Source: Rallus limicola (taxonomy: Eukaryota > Chordata > Aves > Gruiformes > Rallidae). From it: a stretch of 64,000 nucleotides of DNA. Positions 1 through 13,070 of this stretch are shown piece by piece (within the stretch, counting starts at the first letter, position 1; each line of letters starts with the position of its first letter). Where the stretch lies: the NCBI GenBank assembly GCA_022605955.1, contig JAKCOZ010000005.1, positions 54,189,762 to 54,253,761 of the forward strand, written 5' to 3'. The position numbers and the translations under genes were made by a program. The notes beneath the pieces were generated by a model that worked only from the letters and a program-made list of their open reading frames with translations, was not told the DNA's origin and ran no database searches.

Positions 1-3000
1 TAACCATTTGGGATGCTGATTGCTGTGACTCAGCGCAAGGTCCTCAGCCAACTGATAGCATCATAGCACAAGGAGGATAATAATAATTTCTGATTGCTGT
101 AAGGTACTGCAAAAAAAGCTGTCTCAGGGCTCCTGTTCCATTTTGGCATCTGCTCCATGCAGCATTACTCATCATCTACAGAGACCTCTTAGTCTATTAA
201 GCAAGGAAGTTGAAGACTTAGTCTTTTCTAATCACTGTACCACCAGTGCGGGTTGAGGAATGAACGAGCACTCAGCCCAGCTCCCCTGGCCCCACCCAGC
301 CTATCCTCTGCTCCTCATGTTGAACACATTAACTCTGCCAGAAAATATCTGAGTGCATCAAATTTGGTGGGGACTGGAATCCAAGCCCTTAAAAGAGAAA
401 AAGCCACATCTACATTAAACAACAGAGACAAGTGAGAGCTCTGCAGCTTGGAGAGGCGTGTAGCATTCCTCCATTAACACTTAAACATCAAATAAATTAA
501 TTATATATGGCAACAATAGGAACTGAACCTGGTCTGTGTTTTTTAAGGCATACTAATTGAAACCAGACCTGGGTTTGCACTTCCTTTGTGGTCCAGGTGG
601 ATGCTTATTGTCCCGCGAACATAATGAGGGTGCTACAAAGGCTTTTCCCCAGCCCTGCAGCTCCTGTTCAAGATCACAGCAGCTTGCTCAGTTTGAGAGC
701 TTTCTTCCTCCTGTTATACAGTGCAGGGAGAGGAAGCAGGGGTTGTTATTGCTGCACTGAGCTTGGGCTTTTGATAATAGTAAACTGTTTAGGTTGGATG
801 TGAAACCTGACTTTGTCGAGAACCATATGGTGCTTAAATGATGTTGCTGCCTTGCAAGTCTGCAGGGTGGAAAACAGGGCCAGGTTCCACAATATCTGCA
901 AATTACCAAAGCTGTGAATTTAATGAAGAAGGAAGATTGAGGAAGTTCTGTCTTTGGTGGTAAAGGTATTGCTGAGCACAGGAATGTCTGGGGGTGGGAC
1001 AGAAGATGCCACTGCAATAAATTAGAGAACAAGGGTATGTGTGGATTTGACTATGCATTAAGAAGGATACTTTGAGCAGCTCGGAGTCCACAAACCTTAA
1101 GCTGAGACACTTACCTCTCACAGGCTACATCATCATCATAAATCTTCTTTGATAATTGTAGTGATCATCAGAATGTTGAGAATCTTATTTGATAATGATC
1201 AATAGCAATCACCTGCAATATTTTCAAGCTTCCATTTTATTACAACGCAGCATTTGCTGCATCAAGGTTCAGTCCTTAGTAGGTGACACTCACCCAGAGA
1301 GCACACCGCACTGGAGGGATCTCAATCAGGATCTCTGGGACCAGCACACAAACAAGATGACCTCTCAAGGGTGCCTCCTGTTTTCTGCCTCTTCACCAGT
1401 GCTGTGTGTAGCATCCCTGAGGATGAAAAGTGTCATGTAAATGTAAAATTATCCTGTTAGATCTTAGAGGAAAACATGCACTCATAGCCTGCAAGCATTC
1501 TCTGCAATGGCAGGAATCATCAGTCCAGACTTCCTTAGGGGCAATGAGAACCATGGCAGTTTTTCTCCAGTTTGCCCAAGATCATATTTTATTTTTCTGC
1601 TACATCAAGTGCTTTGATTAAAAAAACAGCACATTTTGATGCCTGAAGACCATATGGACATTTCAGTCTTACTGGACCACAGGTTCTCCAGCTGGTTTGC
1701 TTCATTGCTTGCTGCACTGTCAATGTTCAGTTCTCCCATTTGAAGTAGCAAGACACAAGTTGTGGAACAAGAAGACACCCTTGCCCTGCATTAACACCCT
1801 CATCCCTTTCCTGCCCCTGATCTTGTTTCCCACCATGCAATCCTTCTGACTCTGCTCTAACCCAAGCAAACCCAGTTCTTCTCATCATTCTCTGCCCTTA
1901 TGATTCCTAGAGCTTCAGCTATCTGTTTTTCACAACAAACTTCCTAATATTTCAGGACTGTATCAACTACTGATAACCACAGACATCTCTTTTCCCCTTG
2001 TCTAGCCTAACTACCAAGCTGGTCCCTTACAATGAGATCTCCCTACTCTGCACCCATGCTGTCCCATCTCAGCACTCTTCCTTCCCTCTCCAAAGACACC
2101 CATTTCTTCCCAGAAGATACTCCAGGACTTTCTATCAGGGACATTTTCTCAGCTCCTCTTGTCCAAGGTGTCACAAGCTCACTGAAAACTAATTAGAGCT
2201 TGTTTCAAGGCCAATTCTTGTGCAACTTCCCCAGCAATTTCTTCCCACTCCCCCAAATTCTCCTTTTAGCAAAATACACTAGTTCTTTCTTTTAGACATT
2301 TTTATATCCACTCACATCCAAGCCTTGTATTATTCTTCACCTGTCAGCTGAGCTAGTAATTTTTCACAAGGCACTGTATCAAGTACTTTGCTGAATCCAG
2401 TTAGGAAATGCCATAGATCTAATCTATGTCTAGAAAAATCCATTACTTTATCAAAGATATCAGATTCATACAACACAATCTGCCTTTGCTAGATCCAGGA
2501 TGCATTCTCTCCAACTTTATATTTTTCTCCCTGAATGTTCATTTATATCCACATAATTTGGGTCAGACTGACGGGCTCCAACCCTTCCATCTCTCCTTCT
2601 CACACGTAGATCTGTCTTTCCTATTACCTTCAGTCATCGTTTGCTTCCCCCAGTTTGATACACTCAAGAGGCACCGTTGCTACTGGTTGTGCAATGCAGC
2701 ATTTCCTGTGCTCTGGTCTGGAGGTTTTTTACCCTGTTTCTATCTCCTCTCCACCAGTCTGAGTGCACTCAAGTCCGAAATTGGCTCCTCTCATGAATGT
2801 GGTGATTTCTGCACCCACAGCCTCATTATCCCTCTCCCACCTGGTTTTGCTTTAATGTTCACTTAGCTGCCTTACAACTGGGGCAAGTGATTTGATTTGC
2901 TTTCAGGCCACATTTAAGATTACCTTTAGTATCAGCCTCAATCTCATTAGACAGAAAACTTCACTCCCTTCCTTTTAAAATATCTCCACTGAACAGAACT

Positions 3001-4035
3001 ATAGTTGTTTAAATGTTCTTGATGAAAATACACTATCACCTTGCTAGCAATGCCTGCTTATTTTATTCAGACCATCAGCATATGTGTTGCCTAGCCAATG
3101 AGCCTTACCTCCAGGAAGATGGCCAGGTAGTCTTTCCCTTGTAGACATCTCCTGCAAGGAGACATCACAGGAGGATGGTTTTAATTTCCAGATCTTCATC
3201 AAGAGCTTGAGTCAAACCACATCCACCCAGCCTTTGGGAGATACTCCCTCCTTTCTGCAGTTACAGAAACACTGATTTCTATTTCCAATTTCTACTTCCA
3301 AATCCAGTTTATAACAAGAAAGTCCCGAGGAGCCCCAGGGTGAACAGCAGGTAATGAGGAGGAATGAAAAAGACAAAAGAGACGCAGCTCAAAATGACAC
3401 AGTAGGGAAAGACCTGGGGGATCCCTTAAGCAGCCATAAGAGAGGTGGGCAGAGCTCATCTGTCTGTGCCCCTTGCACCACCCTTGTAAAAGGAAGAGCT
3501 CCCAAAATACATGAGGTCATTACAACCAGCAGCTAAGCCCTCCTGCACTGCCTGTGCATGCTGTAAAGGGGAAAAAAAGTCTTTCTGCTTGCACTGGAGA
3601 GGTTTGCCAAGGAAAGAAACAACTGCTGGCAGCCTCAGCCCTGAAGATGTCAAAATGAGCATTCAAATATTGTCAAAAAGACAAATTAATGTCCAGATGG
3701 GCTAAATCTGGTCCATCCAAGCAAATGGAGATGTTACTGATTGATACCAGTCAGGAATATGACCCACTACCTGGTACTCAAGAAAGCATGAGCAGTCAAA
3801 GTTATTTAAAAATAAATTGCTACAGCATGAATAATCTGGAAAGTCTCCTCCAGTTTCAGAGTTGTTGTATTTTTATTTCTAAATGTTTGATGAGGAGGCA
3901 ATTTCCATATTGTCCTCGCTCCCATTAGCAGCCAAGTATGGCATGGAAGCAGCACATTTTATCACATATAGAGCTAACAGTCCGCTTTGGCATCTGGAGA
4001 GCAGCATTTTCAGTCTGTGGTTCAGGTGTCTTTAG
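1..4035. other. unique non-coding sequence
   Basis: No gene is recognised. All frames are broken by frequent stops. The longest open frame (2426-2866, plus) is a pyrimidine-rich low-complexity translation with no motif I know. Tiny triplet runs occur near 75-85 (ATA) and 1127-1140 (ATC). No CR1 or other interspersed repeat is visible. Intergenic or intronic status cannot be decided from the sequence. Confidence 0.6.
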
Positions 4036-4120
4036 GTCAGGCGGTTAGAGCTGTGTCTGACAGTGTACTTGGACGGAGCTTCAGATGGAGCAAACATTCA
4101 GTACCCCACAAAATCATTAG
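4036..4120 (+). other. candidate exon, 85 nt (unverified)
   Basis: An AG acceptor preceded by a T-rich tract (…GTGTCTTTAG) and a TAG|GTAAGA donor bound 85 nt. It is open in two frames. One reads VRRLELCLTVYLDGASDGAN and continues open to the donor, leaving one spare base. I recognise no family. A second acceptor 11 nt upstream would favour the other frame. A short segment of this kind is easily open by chance, so this is an inference from splice signals only. Coding function is not shown. Confidence 0.15.
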
Positions 4121-7100
4121 GTAAGAAAAAAAAGCAAGGCTGCTCCTAACCCCCAGGAGCACCCATTTGTGCTACCTGATGCTCTGATCGGGTCAGGAAG
4201 GTCTGCAGTGACTTTGGTTGTCATTTGGGATTTCATTACAAACTAAAGTGTAAACATCCTTACATGACATGCACTTGCCTGCACCCCTCTGTCACCCAAA
4301 TGTCTGTGCCTCGCTGAGGTCAGTGGGAACTCGGTCATCTGGCAGCCTAAGGATCAGTCCTGCAATTGCTTGGGTGCTCACAGGAGACACACACACTCCA
4401 GGAAGCTGGACTCGAGCTCGTGAGTGTCTCTGTGCTTAGTGCACCCTCTCTCCTTGGTGTGAGCCTGACACATCTGAAACCCTTCCTGCACGTGGGAGAT
4501 GATTTCTCTTTCAGAAGTCAGAATCGCATCAGCAGCACTCCTGTCACCATGCAGGAGGCAATTTAGTGGGGACCTATAATCTTAACTTTAGGTCAGCCTC
4601 CTGGGAGATGACACTGAACAGCATGAAAGGCATCGGAGGAGAAGGCTAAGCTCCATCCCTGGCTTCTGAAGTCACCTATGTGCTGTGAAAAGCAGATTAA
4701 TTGCACACCAAAACCACAAAAGCCAAACCTCCATGCTTCATGGAGGAAAGAAACTCCCAGCAGAGCCTCCTAACCAGCTTCTTCAGACCACCCTGCCTCC
4801 CTGCCAGCCTAAACATCCCTGGTAGACACTGCCAGAAGACTTCTTACTGATTGTTTCCCCATTGTTCCTAAAGACTTGCAAATACCAAGGAAATTCCCAG
4901 CATTTCCATCTGACCACAAACCTTCTCTGAAGAGACTCTCTCACAGTTTATTATGAGTCCATTTTATGAAATGAATGCCATGGTAGTCTACTAATTAATA
5001 TCTGGCAGGAATTAAATGAGAGCAACTTCTAATGCCGCTGCCTCCCTGGCTGGTCAGTGCTTTCATTCCTCTATGCATCTGTCAAAAATGACTTAGAGAA
5101 ACTGTGGCTAGCTTTTGATCAAAAGGTGCCCCAAGCTGAGACCTTGATTTGGATGGCAGGGAAAAGTCTGCTTCTCTGGGAAGGAGACATTGAGAGGGTA
5201 AATGAGTGACCCTCTCAAAATGTTCACTCCAAGTTTTACTCAGCTGAACATCTGGCAAATATGGAACTTTTACTGGCTAATACAGCTTTTAAGCTAGCAG
5301 GACAAAAAGTAGATGGGAGTAAGGAGAGTCAAATAGCAGCTATTAAAAGAAAAACAACCTTGCCTTTCACACCTCTTTCTCATTTTTTCCTACCTCTTTT
5401 TTTCCCCCCCTTTCCATTGTTTTGGCAGGTGGATTTGATGCTCTATATCCATCCCTGCTGGCACTATACCAAACTACCATTTATATGTCAGGGCACCAAG
5501 TTCTGACAGTAAAACCCCAGTTACAGGCCACTATGACACTACGTATTTCTCTGTGCTGCTGCAATGTATTAAGTGAACACTTGGAAACATGGATGTAATC
5601 AGTGAAATGAGAGATCCTAAGTAAGTATTTACCCTGTGGACATCAGAATGACATCTCTAAATAACACTTCTTGCATGCTGTGAAGAAAAAAAGCAAGCAT
5701 CTTTTGTCTTCACCATAAAGCAGCATCAAAACAGGATCTTTGGAACCAATTTTATACAAAACACCCACCCCAGCTGACTAGATGGGTACACTGTTTTGAT
5801 TTCACCTTGGCTCAGATCTTACTTCAAGGCCCTGACCTTTTTAATACATGACAATATTAAAATAAACATAACTCTGCTTCCAATGGGTACCTGTGAGACT
5901 GATTAACCAAAGGTAAGAGTTTGCATTAGGGCTGAACTTAGTGCATTTCAGATGGAAATAGCTTGCAAAGTGCGAGAGGACCTGGACTGGGAATACAGAC
6001 AGCACGTGGGTGAGAAAGAAGTCAAAGCACTAAGAATAAATTATGAATGTGCCAACTAACTGCACAGCTGTGATGGCTATTCCACACCTCAGAAGTTGCT
6101 CCTTGCATAATTTCAAATAACAAATGCATCCATAAAACATCTGATTGAGTCAGAGTTGGTTTGAAGAATGCTGTACTTACTGGAAAGTCTAAGGCAAAAT
6201 CAACACAAGGAGAGAAATACACTGGAAACACTGGAAGTTGCATTTAAAAATCAAAGAGTATTTCAGGTACATTCCTTCATTAGCCTAGGTTTAAGTGCCA
6301 GTGAGTGAGTTTTTGTAGTGCAGTCATTATTTAACCAATAGAGTATCCATTTCCAAATCTTATGCACCAAAATTCTGATAGGTTCAACTTAAAAACTCCA
6401 AACAATCCAAGTGAAGGGCTGAATCCACTTCTTTCTTCCCTCTAAGTGTGCCATTGGGTGGATTGTTTTCCTTGCACAACCCACCCCGTGCTCCCTCTCT
6501 TTGGGCCTCCAGCACCATAAGGGCAATATCACATCTCTTGGCTTGCTGGGTGCTATTTCTGGAAACACCATCTTGCAGAGAGCCGTGGAAGTTATGATTC
6601 ATACATTGCACAGGAGCAGAAGTGTTAGTGAATTTGGGCAGGTGGCAGGGTGGCACCATGAGCTTGAGGTGGCATGACAGATGTCAGCAGCCAGGAAAGT
6701 ATGCTGCAGAGGTGCAAGACGTGAAGAGTTACAAGCCCCTGGGGAGTTATATCCACTTACATCAGACCAGGGAAACTGGGCATCATAAGCACGCTGACAT
6801 TTCATGTTTTGCCTGCCATTTTTTGCGGCTTATGTCACACTGTGTCCACACCATCTTCTGTGCCTGAAACTTCTCCCTTCTTGGCTTCTCTCTGTCTCTC
6901 AACAGTTCCTTCACCACATCTCTCACTCCTTCCCACACCACTGCTCAGGCAGGACCAAGACATGACACCATTTCCCCTGCAGTCTTCCCTCTCTCCAGCC
7001 TTGGCCACCCCTCATGCTGCCCCTCATGCCTGGCACTTTCTCCTCTCCCTCTTGCCAACACAAGCACCATGAATTCAGCTCCTTGCACAGCTCTACTGCT

Positions 7101-10100
7101 TTCTCTCCCTCCAGTTCAAATAATTTTTAATCAATTTAATGTAAAGACCCTTAACTAGGCAGCCACAGCACAAGAGCAGCAAGAAATGCTTTTGCAGCAC
7201 TGCATGGCCCAAGGCATCTAGAATCCAAAATATTCCTAAGTGGTAAGTTCCTTGCCCAGCCTTTGTATTGCAAAACGTTGAGGTTTGTAATAAATAATAG
7301 TCTCCACTAAAGACAGAGCATGGCCCAGCCTCAGAAAGGTGTTGGACCAACTCCACAGCTGCTTTCCAAAGCATCCATCTTTACCTCACGCTTTGTACTG
7401 CAATAAGGGTTTTCAAACCTCTTTTTCAAACTGCTCTAAAAGGACTCTCTTATTCTGAGAAACAGTCTCAATAGGGAACTTTTCTTACTTGGTGGGAAGG
7501 ATGGATGCTCCTCCTTGGGCCAGGGGAGACAAAATAGCTCCTCTGACAGCACCAACCCCCCATCCAAGGCTCATGACTGCGCAAGGAGAAGGAGCTTGTA
7601 GGAATAGGAAGGGGAGCCTGACAGAAATTCATCTACACAAAAAGGGTTAATAAGCCTGCAAAGAAAAACCTGGCACAAGGAGGGAGAGGAGCACCAGCCA
7701 CAAAAATCTGTGAACACCTCTCTTAAAAAGAGGGGCCGCAGCGTCCCATACAAAATGAGCAGCAGTAAAGGATGCTGAGCGCTGCCATGCCAGCAGCTTC
7801 ACAGGCTGTCCTAGGCACAATGTGATCAAGAGCCCTGGGGTTTTGAGGGCCAGGACAGCACAAGCCAGCTGGACCCCGTTTTCTGGTGACAATCCACAAA
7901 TCCTTCCCCTTCACACGTATAAGCCCATTCATCTCACCGTTCTTCACAGCGCTGGCCATCTCTCGTATAAACACTGCGTAGTGTGTGTGGCGCACTGCAA
8001 TACTTTAAGGACATTGGAATGCACTTTATCAGCACTTTTAAACACTGCAGCTTTATGAGGGGAGCCTGAAAATGTATTTACCATTCCAGACTGTGCACAG
8101 ATGTGCTTTTAATATAACATCCTGATGTTTTTCTTCTCTTCTCATGACCCCTTGCTGTCCAGGCAAGGGCGCTCGCCCTTCCTCATGCCACCAGATGCTC
8201 AGGGGACAATTACACCAACCACCAGAGTGTTCCCTGAATTGAAGCTGCTCCTTCGTGACTTCTGCTGATGCTCATCTATGGGCTTTGGGAGTTTTGCTAT
8301 ATGAGGAATCTCCTTAACCACCCACACTTGCTGCATGGCTATTTCCTAACCAGCGTCAGCAGTATCTGCTTCTAACCAAGGACCTTCCTTTAGTGCAGCA
8401 ACCACATGTGTAGACTGTTGATTGCTCAGAGTGTGGTGAAGCAGGTCATGCAGGTCGGCATGGACTGGCAGACAACCTGGAGCACTTCTGGGCTCCTCCC
8501 AGGAGACTGTAAACTAGAGATATTTGGGACTAAAGGAAAATGCTTCCTGTGGGGCTGAAGTCACCTTCAGGGAGGTTCTCCTGATCTCAGGAGCATGTTT
8601 GTCCCCCAGGCTCAGCCCTGCAGTAATGAAAGATGAACAGTGAAAATTCATCCTGGCTCTCCTGCTTGTGGTGGGTCAAGGGAAAGGAACTCTTCCCAGC
8701 TGAAGGAAAAAAGAATCTACAGGGCAAGAAAACATGGAAAAGTAGGAAGGAAGAAGGACTTCCCTTGGGAAAAGCAATAAACATTTAAACCTATTTTCTC
8801 TAATCCGAGCTGCTGCATTTACAGCTCCAGAAGCGGTTTCCCAGCTATATTCTGCTATATCTGTGGAGGCTCTCTGATATGTTCTATCTATGTAGAACCT
8901 CACAGGTATTACACCAACAGAGCTGCCAGACCTAGCAAAGACAGAGAAGCAAAAACAAAGTCCCCAGTCCCTCTCCAATGCCAGCTTTCAGTGGCTTACA
9001 GCGAGCTGTTCACAGAGAAGTGGTTGTTACCAACTGGGATCTTCTGCAACACCTTGTCCAGAGGAAAGGCACCACCTCATCCAGAGATTGACGTCTTATG
9101 CTAGTCTTAACTTCAATGTTACCCTCCCCATTTCTGAAGCAGGGTGTCACACACGTTCCCATGGGTGTTGCATCTCAGCACTGACTTGGACGTGCAGCCA
9201 CATCTCAGCTGCCAACAGCTGGATGAGGTCCACTGTGACCACCGTAGCTGATCACAGGCAACATGTACAACCCACAAGGTCAACAAATGGCAAGAATATA
9301 AAATAAACTCAACAAGGACTAGCTCAACAGGAGCATGATTTGTTCCTGTGTGAAGGTCCACCTGAGACCCTGTATGCTTTTTAATCCTTGGAGCTGGGGC
9401 CAGCTCCCATTTGTGTCAAGTGAAGATTTTCCATTTACTTTAATGGGCCTGGAACAGGTCCAGACAGAGCTGTATAAATAGGCAATGATTTTATTCAACA
9501 AGAGAAATAGCCTTCTCTCTGATTCCATCCTGCTCCTCTGCCCCAGCTGTAGGTCAGAATCTGCCCCTCTTGCTTTTCAAGCTAAGTCTTCTCCTGAGGA
9601 GCTGCATGTCTGAAACAAACCCACCAACCAAAGTGGCATTTTCAATGGGGAAAGAGATTTATCTGATTGCCAAGAGCAACAGCTTCAGATGATGAGCTGG
9701 ACTACGCCTGACTCAAACATCCACTCATTTTCTGAAGAATGCCTTGTTGACTTTATACCTCTCAGTTTCTGAACTAGAAGATTCATACCTCTTGGTTACA
9801 CTTTCCTTTAAAAACATTTCATATCTTGGAGCAGTAGCTGGAGCCCAGACAAATACACAAGTTGAAAAGACAACAGAAACATTTTGTGCCAAGAAAGGAT
9901 GGATGTAAGCGAACCTGTCTGCAATAACCATGGAAACACAACACACGTCGGACAAAAATGATTCACACTGTTTTGAGGACTGTTCTGGAAGGCAATAACT
10001 TACTGCTGTGGAGGCAGCACAGCAAAACACCAGAAAGCCAGGAGAGATGGGTCACAGAAGAAGTACAATTTGGTCTTATTGCTCCTAGGACCCAACTCAG

Positions 10101-10600
10101 ACTCCAGTTGCCAGAAACCTGCAGTAGTGAAACCTCAGGGCATAGAGCTGAAGCCACCATCATCTTTGCAATTAACTTGTGTATACGTGGGTGTGCTGCC
10201 AGCAGTATGGCTAAGCTCCTTCCCATAAAGCTGCATTCAGTCTCTCCCAATCACTAAAAACCACAGGCTCTAGGTTAAAACCCAGCATGAAGGTCTGCAT
10301 CACCCTCTGCACGCTGAAGAAGGGAGGAGGACAGTGGGGCCAGCTACCAGCCAGCACCTCTGACAGGCTCAGCTGCATGTTTCCCCCAGCTCACTACCCC
10401 ACAGGCAATCCTTGGCCTGACGCTGTGTCAAAGATCTCCAGCCTGCAAGCCTGGATGGAAAGGTACTGCAACGTGCCCAGGTCACCTTCTGCAAGGTTGT
10501 CACACAGCATCAGTGAGCCCGTCACCCCCAGAGTCTGCTCCCCCTTATGCTGTGCACGTGTGGGACCTCCTCTGCTCTCCCCACGTCTCATGCTAAGTCA
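4121..10600. other. unique non-coding sequence
   Basis: No gene or interspersed repeat is recognised. Open frames are all about 100 codons or shorter and overlap each other on both strands, as expected of chance. The stretch at 7900-8110 stands out for retained CpG and an even base mix and is listed separately. A C-rich tract lies near 5400-5417. Confidence 0.6.
7895..8110. promoter_or_regulatory. possible conserved non-coding element
   Basis: This interval is free of simple repeats and holds several CpGs (ACACGTAT, ACCGTTC, AGCGCTGG, CTCGTATA, TGCGTAG, GGCGCAC) in an otherwise CpG-poor neighbourhood. It also has AT-rich motif-dense sequence at its right side (CACTTTATCAGCACTTTTAA). Retained CpG in non-coding DNA can reflect constraint. 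On the minus strand part of it is open and reads MASAVKNGEMNGLIRVKGKD, which looks protein-like but has no clear splice boundaries. The call is subjective and needs alignment to other birds. Confidence 0.2.
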
Positions 10601-10620
10601 CCAACCAACCAACCAACCAA
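10601..10620. repeat. (CCAA)5 microsatellite
   Basis: Five perfect CCAA units followed by further C/A-rich sequence (CACCCACATGTACCCACCCCC). Seen directly. This is a simple tandem repeat with no evident function. Confidence 0.9.
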
Positions 10621-13000
10621 CACCCACATGTACCCACCCCCAAGACACTGTAAAATGCCTGAAACACAGTGATAGCTTTTAATCCTCCTGGCAGCATGTT
10701 ACAGCAGCTTTCAAACTCCAAACAAATTCTACACCACCATGGCCTTACTTGTGAAATTATTTATCATGAATTGCTTCATAGAGTCTTTTATAAGCTTCTT
10801 ACTGGCTAATAATGGCCTGGAGGTCTTACCTCTTCCAGCCTGATGGATTTCATGTTTATGAGGCTGGGAGCTTGACTCCTGGAAGAGACTTTCAGCCTGG
10901 AGCCATGCTGTCTGCCTGACCATACACAGCGAGCATCATGTATGCATTAAGCATCATTGCACTGGGCAAGTGCTGAGCCTTGAACCCAGGGCCAGGCTGG
11001 GCAACGGTGCCTGTGTCCCATGAGAAATGGGGTCACACATGGATCGTCCCCCCACATCTTGTTCAGAATCAAGCATTTCTCACCAGGCACAAATGAGAGA
11101 CGTGCTAGTGTCTGACAGTGCCACCAAATTAAGCGGAGGCTGGCAAGGCTTTCTGGAGCAGTGTTTTCTTGGCTGTGGTACAATCAGCTCTGGGTAACAG
11201 CCACCCCTGTGGAAATTACTGGAGACTTTAGGAGTTTTCTACTTTCTATCCACCTTAGATTCCCATATCATGGGGGAATCCCAGCCCTGGGAGCACCTCT
11301 TCATCACCTGTGGGAGCTAAGGGTACAAGATCCTTCCTTCACATCCCCTGGGAGGTGCAGATAAAGCCATACCTAAGAAAATGCACAGCTTGTTTATCAT
11401 AGCAGTCAGTTCACAACAGATATTAACAGATGGGAAGCAGTGAAGAATAGTAATGTTGTCATTGGGTAACAAGCTGGTAGCTTTTCATTCAATGACCTAA
11501 AATATAGGTATGTTTATGACATTAGAGTCAATGCTGGGATTTGGGGCTTATAAACTAATACTCATCTACAAATTACACAGTAGCTGTAAGATTAAAAGTC
11601 CAGAGATGCAGGTAATAGCTTTGCTAGGGGTTTTGTGAGTGCACATGTTTGTATAAGCTGATATATAAATGTAAAACAAACACAGCACAGAAGACAAGAG
11701 AGCTTTACTACAATTCCATCTTTTATTGACCGTAACAGGGAAGAGCCATAAGGGAAAAGGTAAAAGCTTTTGTTTTGGAAAATGACTGCTGCTTTTGGAG
11801 AGATATAACTGGCAGGCACCAGTTAAGAGCTAAGTGTATTAAAAGAACCTCCTGTTTACAATGAAGACATCAAAATAAAAGATAAATAAAAAAAACCAAC
11901 AGGACACCCACAAGAGTGCCTTTTCTTTCTCCCTCTTTTTTCTTTTTTTTTTTTTTAAATAAAAAAAAACAGTGAGCTTTCTCTAGGCAACAGTGAGAAA
12001 GGACTAAATACTTCCTCAATTCAGCATCAAGAAAAATCTGCAATGGGGAATGGGCAGCCACAAACACCCACCATAGTTACTACCTGTACACAGAGATTTA
12101 TTTTCTTGCTCCGAGGGGAGGGAAGGAGGCAGCATCCAGGGCTCCTGGACTTGATCCAAGGAGTTGCAAGCAGCCAGCCAGCACTGCATTAAACAGCGAG
12201 AGGTGAGCGGATGCAAACACAAGTGTGTCCTAGCACAAGTGCTGGCAACTGAGCTCAGCCACAGCTCAAGAACCAGCAAAGTTTGCTGATCTGCAGGGTC
12301 AGCACTGGTATCCCAAGCACAGAGAAAGACCTTTGTTTGGGATACCTGCCTACATGAGGCACCATCCCCATTTTTGCTGCTTGCCCAGCATCAGTTGCCA
12401 AAGGAACTCGCTGACACAAGGTGATCATGAGTTTCTGCCGTCCCACCACCCTGCTCTGTGCTCCAGTTACCAGCAATAGCATTTCATAATAGTCACAGCA
12501 GCCAGATGGCCCCAACATGAAGCCAGAGCATACATCCCCTGTTCTTTCCATTTTCAAAACTTTCCCCTGAATCCATTATTCACACAGGTCATTCTCTTGC
12601 AAGGTTAAATGAAAACCACAGCATGCTCCGTACCTGCCAGGTAAAATTAGAGCTTTCATTGCACAGCAATCAGATACCCTTCCCTTCCTCCATGGGAAGT
12701 CACGAAATTATCACCAAGATGCTTAAACATGACAGCAGAGAGGATTTGGAAGAGACATTTAGGAGCAGGAGAGCAAGATATGTTTACTGGAAGCTCATTC
12801 CAGTGAGAAAAATTAAGGTGGCTTAAGCTGCTGAGTAAAAAGTGATGGTTTAAGAGTATAGCCAGCAGGAGAGATGATGACATTTTCTAGGAGACTGGAA
12901 GATGCTCGGGGCATGGCACACGAGAGAAGATTCAGTCTAGGAGATTTAGATACTTTGGAAATAATTGACTTAAATAAATATCTTTTCTCTTTTTTGATAG
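10621..13000. other. unique non-coding sequence
   Basis: No recognised gene. It contains the poly-T/poly-A patch at 11935-11970. A GAG|GTAAGA minus-strand donor near 10830 follows a short open segment, but the acceptor is weak. No interspersed repeat is recognised. Confidence 0.6.
11943..11970. repeat. poly-T tract followed by A-rich tract
   Basis: Fourteen T residues (11943-11956) run directly into AAATAAAAAAAAA. The T-then-A arrangement could fold as a hairpin. It could also be an old insertion tail, but no element body is recognisable beside it. Confidence 0.85.
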
Positions 13001-13070
13001 CCAGAGGGCATTGAAGACTGAATTTTTATAAAGCTGGAAGGTCTGGGGGATGCAAAAGGTGTTCATCTAG
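13001..13070 (+). other. candidate non-coding exon (splice-bounded, no open frame)
   Basis: A very strong acceptor (TCTTTTCTCTTTTTTGATAG) ends at 13000 and a TAG|GTGAGA donor follows at 13071. All three frames of the 70 nt contain stops, so it cannot be an internal coding exon. If used at all it would be an exon of a non-coding or untranslated transcript. It may equally be chance. Confidence 0.12.

Noticed and set aside
3109..3151. Minus-strand 43-nt segment between CTCCTTGCAG and GAG|GTAAGG
   Set aside because: The pyrimidine tract is weak and all three frames are open, so there is no frame information.
11943..11970. T-run then A-run as an insertion tail
   Set aside because: No element body or target-site duplication is visible on either side.
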